From Climacium dendroides (taxonomy: Eukaryota; Streptophyta; Bryopsida; Hypnales; Climaciaceae), in NCBI GenBank assembly GCA_950106755.1, contig OX467088.1, forward strand, positions 4,386,001 to 4,450,000: 64,000 nucleotides of DNA. The letters are read 5' to 3'. The translations under genes were made by a program, and so were the position numbers. Under the pieces are notes generated by a model. The model did not search any database and was not told the origin of the DNA. It saw only the letters and a program-made list of their open reading frames with translations. Of this stretch, positions 1-12,320 are shown in pieces. Numbering within the stretch: the stretch's first letter is position 1; each line of letters opens with the position of its first letter.

Positions 1-1249
1 ATGTGATAATGTGTAGACCTTGAGATTTGGCCTTCTGGACCACCTCTAGGGTCACATGAGATCCATGTCCGTCTAGAAGCAATAGATGTTTATTTTCTTG
101 TGAAATTCCATACCTGTCACTGAGGATGGAAATGAAACGAGAGATCCAAGTAGAGAATAAAAATGCAGTCATTCAAGCATTTGGCTGCATTGCTATGACA
201 GCTTGAGGTTCACATTTGAGAATGAAATTTCTATGTCTCCTTTTGCCTTTGAAAATATACAAGTTTGGGACATGATGGCCTGCTACATTGACACATGAGA
301 GGACTGTGAGGTGCTCCTTACTGTTTGGTACTGTTGAATGCACAGATTTGGTTCCTCGTCTTGCAAACACTAGAGTCCCTCCTCCACTCCTTCTTGCTTG
401 TGCTCTAGATTCGTCAACATTCCAAATATGGGATGGTGGGTATCCATGTTGTTGGTATGTTGCTTGCAGGTTGTCATAGAATGATGCCACACTGTTGGGA
501 TTCAATCCCTTTGCACGAGCCTCCTCCAAAGCTTGAGCAGATCTCAAAGTCAGCTCTGCATGGCAATTTCGAAACCAACGCAGCCATCCACGTCCGGGGA
601 TGCCATCTTTGAAGGGTGTCCACCGATCTTGGATAATCTCAACAACTTTTCTCCTCAGCTCCATGATGCAAATAGGATGTGCATGCTCCTACATCTCTAA
701 CATCCACTTCACCAATGCGGATTCCTCCTCCACACTCAAAACCCCTTGCCGTCCTTTTTTTCGTTTGATTGTTCTTTCGTAAATGTGGTCCCTCAAGGAC
801 GTTGCAGGAATCCCCATGTTTCTGGCAGCAGTTGCAAGCCCGCATCCTGCATCCACAACTGCAATTGCAACAGCCAGCTGATTGTCTGTCCATGTCCCCA
901 TCTGCCTCCTTCTCCTGCCAATTTCGATTTGTGGAGGTGCTGTCGGAGCAGGTTGCAAGACTTCGGAAGGCGCTGGTGTATTCATCGATCTGGTGATGAC
1001 TCTGCTGTTCCCGCCAACCACGCTGAAGCTGCGCTCCGTCGTCGGTGCCGCGCCATCGCTGCGCTCTATCGTCGGTGTCGCGCGGTACCTATGCTCCATC
1101 ATCGGTGCCGCATCGTAGCTGCATTCCATGGATGGGACCGCAACGTAGTTGTGCTCCATCGTTGGGGCTGCCATAAATTCGAAGGCGTCAATGTTCCTGT
1201 GTTGAGGTTGTTTGGCTCCCCTATAGTTGTAGCACCCGCTTCCTTTCAT
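1..1249 (-). pseudogene. pogo/Tigger-like (CENP-B-type) DDE transposase, decayed and cut by the window edge
   Basis: One reading frame runs from an ATG at 1249 to the left edge, interrupted only by two in-frame stops. A psq-type helix-turn-helix (about 901-782, beginning MGTWTDNQLAVA) is followed by a CENP-B-like second DNA-binding segment (about 690-500, with GWLRWFRNCH). The DDE core follows: first catalytic Asp in IWNVDES (about 390) and second in LLLDGHGSH (about 50). The third acidic residue would lie beyond the window. The stops are TAG near 689 and TGA near 173; both fit a single transition from CAG and TGG, and there is no frameshift. A stop at 1322-1324 closes the frame upstream, so 1249 is the first possible ATG, unless an exon lies further out. 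Function when intact: cut-and-paste transposition in the nucleus. A domesticated gene is possible but unlikely given the stops. Confidence 0.85.
1022..1171 (-). repeat. In-frame minisatellite in the N-terminus of the pogo-like transposase
   Basis: Five imperfect copies of a roughly 30-bp unit encode about ten residues each, of the pattern P-x-M/I/T-E-x-S/R-x-x-A-A/T. It lies ahead of the psq domain, is low complexity, and has no known role. Confidence 0.6.
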
Positions 1250-1559
1250 CGCCTGTGGTCGCAGAATATCCGAACTGCCATGCTCATTCCGCAGTTGAAG
1301 CCTCAACTGTCGATATGGTGACTAGAGTCCTCCTCGAGCAGTTGCAAACGACTAGTGCAGTTCTGGTGTCCATGTTTGCGAAACACCATCTGGACTTTCC
1401 GAAGAACGTTCTGTTTCCTCGATCACACTTTCCATTCGCTCCGATTCTAATGCTATCACGATGTTGAAGTGGTAATATTCGTACTATCGCTTTGCAACCT
1501 CTAGCGTGATTCAAACGTACTCAATACTTGCTCCTGCCTCTTGATTTCAGTTTGGTCTG

Positions 1560-1830
1560 TGCATGACAAAATGATGCTAATGCGGTAAACTGGATGTACA
1601 AATTGCAATCGATGCACTCACTACTGGACTCTCTCCTGCATTTGTCTAAGCACTCGCGACATGCTAATGCGGTAAACTGAATGGAAAGACGTCAATCATT
1701 CTAAGCACTGAGAGCTGATATGTGTTGATGCGCTAACTCATGGACTTTCTGATCCCTTCCTATCTACAAAGTGCTCGTCGATGCACTCACTACTAGACTC
1801 TCTCCTTCCTGTCTACGAAGTGATCAATGT
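1560..1830. repeat. Imperfect direct repeats downstream (on +) of the pogo-like gene
   Basis: The phrases GATGCACTCACTACT.GACTC and GCTAATGCGGTAAACTG each occur twice, interleaved, over this interval. This may be the 5' non-coding part of the pogo element. No terminal inverted repeat was identified. Confidence 0.45.
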
Positions 1831-2429
1831 AATTCCATTAGCTTTTCTGCAAATCAAGGTAAATGTCATATGTGAATCCTTCCTATTGCACAAACCGTAA
1901 ATGAGCTTAAGGTAAGCACACAATGAAATCTTTGTAATCTAAGCTTAATGTTGATGCACATTCAAATTTCAGTTTGCAGTAACTTCAACTGAGTTCATTG
2001 CATCAAGCACCAATTGTTGCAGTGAGGGCTACGCCGCCATTTTCAATTACAAATATTGTAAGGAATTACACCTAATACTGACATGCTCATTCCCATAATC
2101 GCATGCATTATTTAAACAATCACTGCAAATTGTATGCATAAATGTCATAATTATACCCACTGCCACTGTGAATGGGATCCAAAACCGCCGGCACATCCAC
2201 ATATTCAATTCATTCAATTTTGCATGTATAGAACATTGCTGCGTCATACAACGAATCTATTTTCAGAGCCACTAGTATTCATTATTGGTATACTTATCAC
2301 CCATGACCATTACTTTTTAAGACTTGTCAGTTATGAGAGCAGCAAATGACGGATATGAGTACCAAAATAGGTGTCGCCTATGGAGACACTCATTTCTATG
2401 GGTGCTCCTATCTTAAACCGGCCTTAAGG
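1831..2429. other. Non-coding, nothing recognised
   Basis: AT-rich spacer. The short reading frames here show no family resemblance. Confidence 0.5.
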
Positions 2430-3075
2430 GTGACAAGCTTATTACCACCTTGATTTGAAATTTGAGTATTTTGAGGCCAATTCTAAAAAGGGCACATATT
2501 TTTCAGAGGTGTGCTTGTTTCATGGATCAAATCTAAGTGGAATTGTATTTTTTGACTAAAATTGTACTTTCTGTGAATTTTGAAGTGGTCTACTCTGAAA
2601 TTACAAAACCACTTATAGAGGGAGGGGTCAAAAATGTCCTCTAAACAATCTATTATCACTTCAATCCTTGAACATTGATTCAGACGTCTGACATCCGATG
2701 CATAATAAGGAATTCTCCTGTGTAGGATAGAAATGCAACTATTCATCCTTAGAATTAGGGGTTGAAAGGAGAAATCTTCTACAGTAATTTGACTCCCAAT
2801 GAATATTTTTGGTTTTCTTAAACTAGATGATGTCACATGGTTCCAAAAGGATTGATTTCCATAGTCACTAGCTTGGCGTTTAAGAGTTAACATGTATTTA
2901 TAAGCACTTGAGTTTCCAACAATGAAGGATTGACACATTACCCCTTTTGGCATTAATGCATTGAAATTGTAAAACAAAATGAATGCATTTGGATGTTGTA
3001 GTGAGTGGAATGGGGGACAAAATTAGGGAAATGGAATTGGGTAGTGAATAGTGATGAGTAGGCTTATCTTACATG
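2430..3075 (+). repeat. Dispersed unclassified repeat, copy 1
   Basis: This segment recurs in inverted orientation at 11935-12320 and 11225-11410, and in direct orientation in part at 17690-17930. Shared phrases include CACCTTGATTTG, GGGCACATATTTT, GTGTGCTTGTTTCA and AATGGAATTGGGTAGTGAAT. The copies are well diverged. No protein-coding content or termini could be assigned. Confidence 0.6.
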
Positions 3076-4382
3076 GGATTGAGGTAGTGGCTACAATCAA
3101 TATTAGAAATATGGCCTATTTTAACAACTTAATCCTTAAACACCCAGGGGAGATTATGGCTCAATAATAGTGAAAAAATAGCCATTCCTTTAACATAAGC
3201 CCCAAAAAATTCAAAACAAATTTTTGAAATTGCAATAACCATTGGTTCTTATTTATATAGGTGTTTGAAACATACCTTAAAACTTTTTAGTCCATTCTAT
3301 TGTGCTAATTTTTGGAAATTTAGCATACAAGTTCCAATTCAATCCATTTAAGGCAACATGTGTTTGAAGGCCAATAACTTTTACAAAAAAATTCAAATCT
3401 TTACTATTTTTGACCAATCAATCTGGCATAAAGTTCATAATATACTCTACAAAATATGACATCGGTGCCTAAAAAATACTACTTTTCCTAGGCCTTGCAA
3501 TTGTAAGGGCTTTAATTTTTCAAAGAAAATCTATTGTTTTTAAAGGAAGTCATCCCACTTTTTACTTCCTAGTTTAATATTGGATCCCTTCTCAATTACT
3601 TTATCCTATCAGCCCAATGGTTGGAAAAGCATTTGATGATATGATTTTTTTCAATTAAAAAATGATTGCCATCAATTCCAATGCTTGAATGTTTGATTTG
3701 GTACTTCTTCAAGTTGTATGAAAGAGATAATCTATATATTGCTTCCTCTACACCCACCTATTGCTACCACCCTCCAACAACATCTTACTTTTTGCTGAAG
3801 TAGCCATTGCATGCCGCTGGAGACCACCACCTTCTTCAAAATGTTGTGTACTCCTACTACATCCTGACGCATCCTTCTTAGTTTGAACAATTGAATAAGA
3901 GTTAGGTGTTGCTCTGAGCTAATAAGACCAAAAATAATTAGTATTGTAACTTAACAACTTTGGTCACACAGTGACTAATTCATATGGAAAACATCACATT
4001 ATAGAAAACAAAAGTATCTATGTCAATGACATGTAAATAAAATAGGGTAAAAATTTCAAATAGTAATATTACAAGCACAAACATGGAGCCTAGAATAAAA
4101 TTGTGAAATTGTTACATAAAGCATAAGGCAAATGAAGTGTAAAGCCAAATAAAATGAAATTGATAAATGATTGGCATAAACATAGAAGATTATAAATAAT
4201 GTCATCTATATTCATCTAAAATGTGCCACCTCTAGTGCATTTTCTTTTAGCATTCATATGTGTAGCACATCCATTGAATTGAGCATATGGCACATATATA
4301 TTTGAAGGGAGGAGAGAATCCTAAACAAACAATAATGCAAATAAATATAAAAACTTAAATTATAAATCTTGTTCTAATGCAT
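3076..4382. other. Non-coding AT-rich spacer
   Basis: No gene, repeat array or transposon end was recognised. Confidence 0.5.
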
Positions 4383-5020
4383 AACCTTCAAGTATGTGAG
4401 GATGCTTTGGAAATAATTGTTCACAATGCACACATACCACATACTATGCCTTGTTCCAATGTATAACCTTCAAGTATGTAGAGACACTTTGGAACTAATT
4501 ATTTATAATGCACACACCATGTACTAAACCATGTCTTGATGAATAACCCTCAAGTATGTAGGGACACTTTTGAACTAATTGTGCACACAATGCACATACC
4601 ACGTACTAACCCTAAACCCAATGAATAACCCTCAAGTATGTAAGGACACTTTGGAACCAATTGTTCACACAATGCACATACTATGTATTCTTGAAAGGAG
4701 GAGATAATCCTAAACAAAAAATACTAAAAGAATGTATACATAAGAGTATAAGATTATATAAGAGTTTATATAAAAATAAAGTTAAAGATCATATAATGTA
4801 TTATTGGTTTTAAAGTATCCTCACATACTTGAAGATTATTCATTGAGATAAGGTTTAGTACGTGGTATCTGCATTGTAAACAATTAGTTCTAAAGCATCC
4901 CCACATATTTGAGGGTTGTTCATTGGAACAAGGTTTAGTACATGGTGTGTGCATTGTGAATAATTAGAAATAAAGCATTCCCACATACTTGAAGGTTTTA
5001 AATTGGGACAAAGTTTATTA
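4383..5020. repeat. Foldback array of ~80-bp tandem units
   Basis: Four direct copies of an 80-82-bp unit begin at 4383, 4465, 4545 and 4627 (each starts AACCYTCAAGTATGT). After a spacer of about 100 bp, three copies of the same unit lie in inverted orientation (about 4800-5020, with ACATACTTGAAG / ACATATTTGAGG). The interval could therefore fold into a long stem made of tandem units. Confidence 0.75.
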
Positions 5021-5335
5021 AACTTTGTTTAGACCCTATAGTTTGTCAATAGTTATTATGTAGTTATTGTCGTTTCATGGGTTCGCATGTTAGTTATAAT
5101 TTATCGCGTCATTACGATGCATTACGAAGGTCACTTAATTTGTAATGCATCGTTATTGAACTTATTGACCTTATTGACCTTATTGACCTTTCCTTAGGAT
5201 TTACCCCCTTATACTAGTAGTCCCTGGATTTTGGACAAGTAGACAAAATCTACATTACAACAAGTGACTCTTCTGAAGGCAATGGATTCACAGCATGTCC
5301 TTCCATAATAGTAAAATGGTCGCTTTTTGTCTAAT
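5021..5335. other. Non-coding spacer
   Basis: A three-fold repeat of TTATTGACC lies near 5160-5190. Nothing else is recognised. Confidence 0.4.
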
Positions 5336-6065
5336 CTAACTCTTGGTTAGCACCTTACAAAACACCACTATGAAATTGAAATGTGTCAATGACTTGTCCT
5401 CATGTTCTTTTCCTCTTAGAAATTCCTTATGGAGAATCCACATGTTGACAACATTAGTATCAATGAGGAAGCAAAGCAAGCAATGCCACCATTTATAGGC
5501 ACGCGTTTGGCAAGAGTAAGAATTGTAGAATTGATTTGCCACATTGACACCACACATGTAAGTAGTGTACTCTAATGCACTAGTGATGTTTAGATTTTAT
5601 GTATAGATTTCCCGACCCACTGTGGGACTTCCACTTCTTCACATAGAAATGACAATGGCAATGCATGAGTAGATAACAAAAGTACTAGTTTCCTATCCAT
5701 CCACTGAACCACATCCATCTTTTGAGAATTATGCATCACCCACTCGGCCACTCTAAACTTTTTTGTGCGGACTTCTTGAAGGCTTTAATGTCCTTCACAA
5801 AAATTGGAAGTTAATGCAATTGCTTTGAAGGGTGTGCATTGCATATGTACCAACTCATTTTAAATCACGAAACAATTGCAAGCTTATAACAAAATTATCT
5901 ATCATGACTAAATGTCTTTAACCTTCCAATTCTACAAGCAATGCTTCCACCATCCTTTGGCCCATCTTTGGTTCTCTTTTTTGGACTAAGGAGCCCCCAT
6001 AGTTCAATAGAGGCTCCACAATACACATCAAAGTTGCTAACCAAATATGTCAAAGAATCCATAAA
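5336..6065 (-). pseudogene. piggyBac-like transposase remnant (C-terminal part of the DDE domain)
   Basis: The frame at 5557-5336 carries CGVNVANQF, then YKWWHCLLCFLIDTNVVNMW and SLTHFNFIVVFCK. This is the arrangement at the end of piggyBac transposases (GVDxADQ, then KWWHRxFxxLLDxxxVN). Upstream on the same strand, broken frames between 5890 and 5570 retain a piggyBac-like order: an acidic/GGSIACRIGRL block, RDLKxVGTYAMHT and VPQWVGKSIH. Several stops and frame changes make it non-functional. The 5' side is cut at about 6066, where an old LTR begins. The C-terminal cysteine-rich finger was not found. PiggyBac elements are unusual in plants. Confidence 0.7.
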
Positions 6066-6889
6066 GCTATGAAATTTTTTCATCATGATGGCAAAAACTC
6101 CCCTATAGTTGGTCAGTGGGGAGTATATGGGATCCTAATCTAGATTGCCTTCCAAGCAATAGACTCCTAATGTGTTTTTTGGTAGATTTTTAATTAATTA
6201 AATGACCCTAAGTAAAAAGAAGGCAGTACCTCTAAATCATTCACTTAGGTGCCTTAAAATTCTCAAATCATCTCAACACATGTTTTAGAAAGGTAGGGTA
6301 ACCTCCAAACCAAAACCTCTATAAAAATGCCTAATTTGGACCTTATATGAATTAAATTGCACCCTAAAAAATAATCACAATATACACCAATACCTACAAG
6401 CAACCATGCAATGACCTATGCACCTCACTAAAGCCCCTAGATTCAATGCTACACACTTAACCTTTCATTTTAGGTAATTAAGCTTTTACTCCTAGGTAAT
6501 TGTTCCAGCAATCCAACCCTAATTCTAATTTAATTTGGGTAGCATTTTTGCATATGTTCTAAAAACCCTAAAAAATAGAATCTACTAATCATGCATTCTT
6601 TTTAGATATCCAAGTCATATGAGTTCATGGGAAATACACTCAAATTTGCAAGACCAAGTATGGATTGTAATTATCATTACATTTTAATCATTTGGAATTA
6701 CAAGAATATTAAAAGATACAATCTAATTTCCACCGCTAAAGCAGCTAACCTCCCTTCACAAAAATGGTTGTCATTGTTTCATCTTTGCTTCAAATCAAGC
6801 AAACTTTAACATATTGAAAAGTCAGCTTCAAGGCATGTCTTTCCATCAATTTTCAATTCAATCTGTTGTCGTGCTATAAATTTATACAT

Positions 6890-8560
6890 ATTATAAATTT
6901 TCACCAATTACTATTATGATAAGATTTTATAATTCAAGAAGAAGAAACTTGTTGATGACGCTTCGAGTGGCTTCAAAGTGATGTTTGTAATTGATGAAGA
7001 ATGATATAAAGAATTCAACCTTAAATTAGCTTTATCAATTTGAGTTAGTCTTTTTAATTTTATAGAATTTGTGTCTTGTTATGAAGTTTGATTCTTAAAT
7101 GTTGAATTGAAGGATTTTTATAAAGTCACAAGATCTTGAGTCTCAACTAGAAATGAAGCTGGAGTTTTTCTTATCTCAATTGCCAAATCAACCAACTCAA
7201 CCGATGTTAGCGATACTGCGGCAAATTTGTCTACAAGAGGAAGGTAGGCCTTCTCAGTCATTGAAACAACCTTGTGTAGAGCAACATTGGTATAGCAATC
7301 TCCAAAAAAATGTACAAGCCTTGGTGATTCAGCTTCAAGTCGGTTGTATTGAACTAGACACTCAGGATATGACTTTTAAAGGTAGTTTTAAAGGCCTAAA
7401 TGAAGAACAATATTATTATATGGTTAAGCCAATTAGAAGAAGTTTTGACCACCTTTGGAGGTGAATAGAAACTTTTAGTGGGTATTTTTTATAATCAATG
7501 AGGGTTTAAAAACTTATGATAATTATCCATGGATTGTCCCCTCTACTCTAAGGTCTACTTGGTAGATAGGTCCCATTTTTCTTTTGTTTAATCGAATTTG
7601 TATGTGGAGACAAGGAATAAGAAAGCTATGACTTTGAAGAGACACAGCTTTTGATACATATTGAAATTTGAAATGAAATTTTGAAAGTTTACTTTTCAAA
7701 TTTTTGTGCTTCCAAGAAGACTATTTTTGCTTGATTTGAGGTTGTGAATGAAAACTTATAAGCATGTGAATGGAAGAGTGTCTACTGTCACTCAAATGAA
7801 GAGAAGTAGAGATTCGAGCGACCACCATGATTTGTAGAATTCACCTTTCCTTTTAAGACTTGAAATCATTAAAGTAATTTTCTATAACTTTCTAAGAGCT
7901 CAATTCTCAAAGCGTTTAGAGCATTTTAGTGAAAGTTATGAGAGTTTGAATGAAGAAAGGTCTGTTGTTTTTCTATTTGGAGAGTTTGAGTAAGGTTTGT
8001 AGGTAGATGCATTTGATGCACCCTATAACCTTTCTATTTCTTTTTTAAGTGTTGTTTGGAGAAGGAGATCCGGTGTAGAATTCTTATTTTTTTATCTTGG
8101 TACCTTCTCCCGTAATGAATTTTGTCATGTTTTGTATTTATGATTAGACTCTTTGAATTTTAGTTGTATCGTGGTGGTGAGGTTGGATTAATAGCCAATA
8201 AGATCATTGAGTGTGCACCAAGTAAACGGTGCTAAATTTTGCTTGTGGTAAGATTGGAGTAATGACCAATAAACTATAAGGTTTGCTTGTGGTATAAATG
8301 CAGATTGCTCTTACCCTATAGATAGTTGCATATATTTAAGTAGTCATCAAAATTATTTGGAGGTGTTTGCATTTGAGGCTTTGGACTGGTGGTAAATACT
8401 ACCGAGGCTTTTAAGCTTAATCGGCGTTAGATACTACTAGATCCGTGTTTTGAACACAAGATTGGTCTTAGAAGAATCTGTTTCATTTCTTCATTTTTCA
8501 AATTAACCCGTCATTTTCAATTTGAGCCAGATACCTCGTATATTTCCAAAGTAGACTCTT
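6890..8560. other. Unclassified insertion inside the old LTR
   Basis: This segment is absent from the two young LTRs. It holds an open frame at 7153-7464 (103 codons, Q-rich, start MKLEFFLSQLPNQPTQP) that I do not recognise, and the phrase GATTGGAGTAATGACCAATAA / GTTGGATTAATAGCCAATAA in repeat near 8180-8270. Ends and target duplication were not resolved. Confidence 0.4.
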
Positions 8561-9423
8561 CTTTCCCCGACACTGCATTGCCATACTTCCTCCTATTGTT
8601 TTTCAAAGTTTCAACTCCAAAAATTTTACAGTATCACACCTTCTTCCATAAAAATGATCACCACCAACTCATCTGTAATCCAATTGATTTGAGCCTAGGA
8701 GTTTTGAAAAGACAACTTTAAGGTGCTCCTTCCCATCAATTTTTAACTCAATCTGCATTGCCATGCTCCCTCTATTGCTTGCCAAAGTTAGTTGTTCAAG
8801 TCGCCATCAACTTTTTCATCACTTTCAAGCACTTTTCCATCTAACCTAAGAAAACTCTACTTTCCATCCATTTTCTCCCATCAAATGGTGAAAACCTACT
8901 TGGCAAATTGTTTCTAATATTTTCTTATCCTAATCTTTAATAACTCATCTTTAAAACGTCTCTAAACCACAAAATTGTTCTGAAAAACATACACATGAAA
9001 AAATTTGAAATTTGGGAGAGAAAGAGATTCAAACCCTAATTTGCCTATATACAATTTTCTAATGGACTAATTTTCCTAACCACGTTCATCCAACACTAAT
9101 TTATTGTAAAATTGCTAATGTACTGAAAAATACGTTAAATTAGTGAAAATTGTGCTAATTTAGTGTAGATTGTACTAGTTTATTGCAAAACCCTTTAAGT
9201 TATTGTTTTTCCTCCATTTTAGTATTTTTCTCCCATTTTAGTACTGCTATCACTACACTAGTATTGTAGTAGTAGTTTAAAGTTTATTAGTTTTTTGTGA
9301 TTTTTCATATTTATTATTTTTGAGGTTTTTATTTTATCTCTAGTTTCATCTCTTATTTTTATTCTTTTATTTCAAATTTACTTATATATATATTTTATAT
9401 CCCCTATTTTTTATTTTTACTTT

Positions 9424-9426
<3 letters not shown>

Positions 9427-9475
<49 letters not shown>
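9427..9475. repeat. (TA)n microsatellite
   Basis: About 24 uninterrupted TA dinucleotides lie inside the old LTR. The young LTRs lack this tract. Confidence 0.95.
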
Positions 9476-9478
<3 letters not shown>

Positions 9479-9828
9479 AATTCCTAAATTATCACTAACT
9501 TCATTTCCTAATTGTTATGTTTTTGTCCCTATTTTTTCACCATCCTACCATTTGCCTAATTTGGTTACTTTACCAAATCTTGCTTAAAGTCCTTTTTTGT
9601 TTAGATTTTCCATTTTTTTCACTAGAATTTTATCTTAATTTCCACCTAATTGCAATTTCCTAATTTTGGTACTAATTTTCTAAGGATTCTATCATTATTT
9701 AATAGAAAACTCCCAAATTCCTAAATATGTCTTAATTTAGAATATTAATACTTCTGAATTCATGATTCTACTCTTTTTATTTAGATTTTTTTTACTTAAA
9801 CATTTGTGAGCCAACATGATGGCTCACA

Positions 9829-11224
9829 AAAGCATTAGATTGAGTCTCCATTTCTAGGGTTTATTGGGCAATACACACTTTATAATGAACCATCATCTCA
9901 TCAATGGTGACTTTTTTCCATTATTTCATAAGGGCTTGTAGTGATGATACATCTCATTCAACAACCATCACATTTTATTCACTTTATCATACATTGATGA
10001 TATATATTCCATACATATAATCCATATATATAAAAGTTGGATTGGTGATATGAAGACACTTCAATAGAAGCAATAATGAGTTGTAGGATAGAAGTTGCAA
10101 TATGACGTGACAATAAAGAAGTAGCTTTGACCTTTGCCAATACATACGTACATTCAAGAGTTTCTTCAATCTCATGTGCGAAGATATTGCACCCCCCCCC
10201 CCTTTAGCTTCTTCACATCTACTCGCTTCTACTCAATACCACTATGTGTATATGTCTTATAATCCGTATGGCATGTAGGATTTACAATTCTATGCTTTGC
10301 CCACTTGAACTTTTTGGTTGCATATCTATTAGTCTCTAAACATATGTGTCTCAATGTTTGAATAGACCAAAATTGGCCAAATATTTAAAGAAGAGAAGGG
10401 GCATGATTCCTCTATTGAGTTAAGTTAGGGGATAGACCACTAAATGATTTTACATGGGGGTGGAAAATCATATACCTTTGAGTCCATGTACTTTGGCCAT
10501 AATCTTGTTTTATTTGTTTTGTGGAAGACATTCATGTTCCATATTTGTACATTGACACATAATAATTGATGAAGAAAATCCAAAATACATTGAAAACATA
10601 AATGAATAAGTTAGTGAGGTTTACATATGTGATACATTATAATAATTACATTTAAAAGGAATTGAAGGTCAAACAAATTCCACAAACCATTCCAATGTTT
10701 TTGGTAATTGATGTAAGGTTCAAAGTTTAGGATTTAGAATATGTATTCAAAATACACGTTCAAATATATGAAAGAATAACTTGAGTTATCCTTTCATACA
10801 TTAATGCTACATTGGATGCTTGTAGCATTAGATAGCAATTTTAGGAAGTGGATGTGTACTTTATAGAATCCAATGTTTTAGCTATTAATGGGGTGATTTA
10901 AGACAAATGAGTAGATAGACAAATGGACAGATGGCAAATGAGCAAATGGATGGACGGTTGTTAGTAAGCAATTGGAGGGGTCCCATCGTTGGAGTTTTTG
11001 TCCAAATTGAATGCATTATATAGCATTGGAAAGCTCTCGCCAATACTTTTTTGATGGTATATTATGAGGCAGATGGGCAGACAGCTAGCAACACTAGTAG
11101 GAGCTTGTGTTTAAGTTGACACATTTGGTTCCACATCCAATGTAACAATCTTGTTTTTATGTCCAAAATGATGACCAATAGAACATGAACATGTTACATT
11201 AGACCATTCATTATCTCTTATAAT
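9829..11224. other. Non-coding AT-rich spacer
   Basis: A run of C lies at about 10191-10202. No gene or element ends were recognised. Confidence 0.5.
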
Positions 11225-11410
11225 TTCAGAATAGACCATTTCAAAAATTTGCAAAAATTATAAGTTTAATTGGAAAACTAAAATTCCACTTGGGTTTGAT
11301 TTACAAAACAAGGAAATACCTTAGACAAATATGTACCCCTCTTGGAATTGGCCCCAAGACATTTAGATTGCAAATTAAGGGGATATTAGGCTTGCCTATC
11401 TTAGATTTCT
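11225..11410 (-). repeat. Dispersed unclassified repeat, partial copy 2
   Basis: It is inverted relative to 2430-2650. Shared phrases include TTCCACTTGGGTT, ATATGTACCCCT and CCCCAAGACATTTAGATT. It sits about 700 bp from copy 3 in the same orientation. The overlapping 92-codon frame (11290-11568) is fortuitous. Confidence 0.55.
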
Positions 11411-11934
11411 CAATAACTGAAGCATTTGAACACATTCATCCTCAAGATGCCAGAACTACTTGGGTAAATCATCCAAGGGATAGGGGCAATAAAATGATTA
11501 TTTTGAAGTCTCCCTCTATCCCAACAATATTTAAAAAATTGGCTAAAATTGGCTCCATTACTACTTAAAATTTTCAATAGCTAAATGTACATTGGAAAAA
11601 ATCCTTGAAAAAATTAGATTTTAGCTAAGACTACAATAAATAATCATAGAATTTGATAGCCAATTACAACTTCTTCTACATGAAAATTAGCATCTATTTA
11701 GTCAGTTTTATGTTATAGTACCTCCAATAATCCTTTACAATTTGTAAAATGACAAAATCATTTTTTCATTTTTTTAATACTATTTACTCTCTACGTAGCC
11801 AAAATTGATGTATGTTTGTCTAGACGGTAGCATATTGCACTAAATTCCGTAAACTAAGGTAAAACAATCCATTGTGGTTAAATGATCCCATAGTAGATAC
11901 CTAGGGAAACATTTCAACAATGACATGAGGACAA

Positions 11935-12320
11935 ATTCCTAAGGTAAAACCATTCACTATCCAATTCCATTTCCCAAGTTTTGGCCCCCATTGCGCTCAT
12001 TGCAACATCCAAATTTGTTTATTTTTTTGACAATTTCAATGCATTAAAATCAAAAGGGATAATGTGTCAATCCTTCATTGGAAACTCAAGTACCAATAGA
12101 TACATATTAAGATAGTAATGGATTGGTTAGGGGACATTTTTTAGCCCACTCTATAACTAATTTTGTAATTTCATGGTGGACTACTTCAAAAATTCACAAA
12201 AATTCCACTTGGGTTGACTTCTGAAACAAGCACACAACTTTGGAAAAAATATGTGCCCCTATTGAAATTGTCCCCAAGGTACTTAGATTCCAAATCAAGG
12301 TGGTAATCAACGTTTCCAGA
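11935..12320 (-). repeat. Dispersed unclassified repeat, copy 3
   Basis: It is the inverted counterpart of 2440-3060. It shares CCAATTCCATTTCCCAA, AATGTGTCAATCCTTCATTGG, TTCCACTTGGGTTGACTT and CCAAATCAAGGTGGTAAT with the reverse complement of copy 1. Confidence 0.6.

Larger units (their letters stand above)
6066..9828 (-). mobile_element. Old, diverged LTR of the same family as the 39009/54702 LTRs, with an insert
   Basis: Collinear but degraded similarity runs from the start (GGCAAAAACTCCCC, GTCAGTGGGGAGTATATGGGA, TTGCCTTCCAAGCAAT) to the end (GAGCCAACATGATGGCTCACA). It matches the 1.73-kb LTRs at 39009 and 54702. The middle (about 6890-8560) has no counterpart and appears to be a later insertion. 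No internal gag-pol was found beside it, so it is a solo or truncated LTR. Strand follows the gypsy element at 39009-56429. Confidence 0.75.

Noticed and set aside
746..1321. 191-codon + frame with Cys/His-rich sequence
   Set aside because: It is the shadow of the pogo-like transposase and its repeats on the opposite strand.
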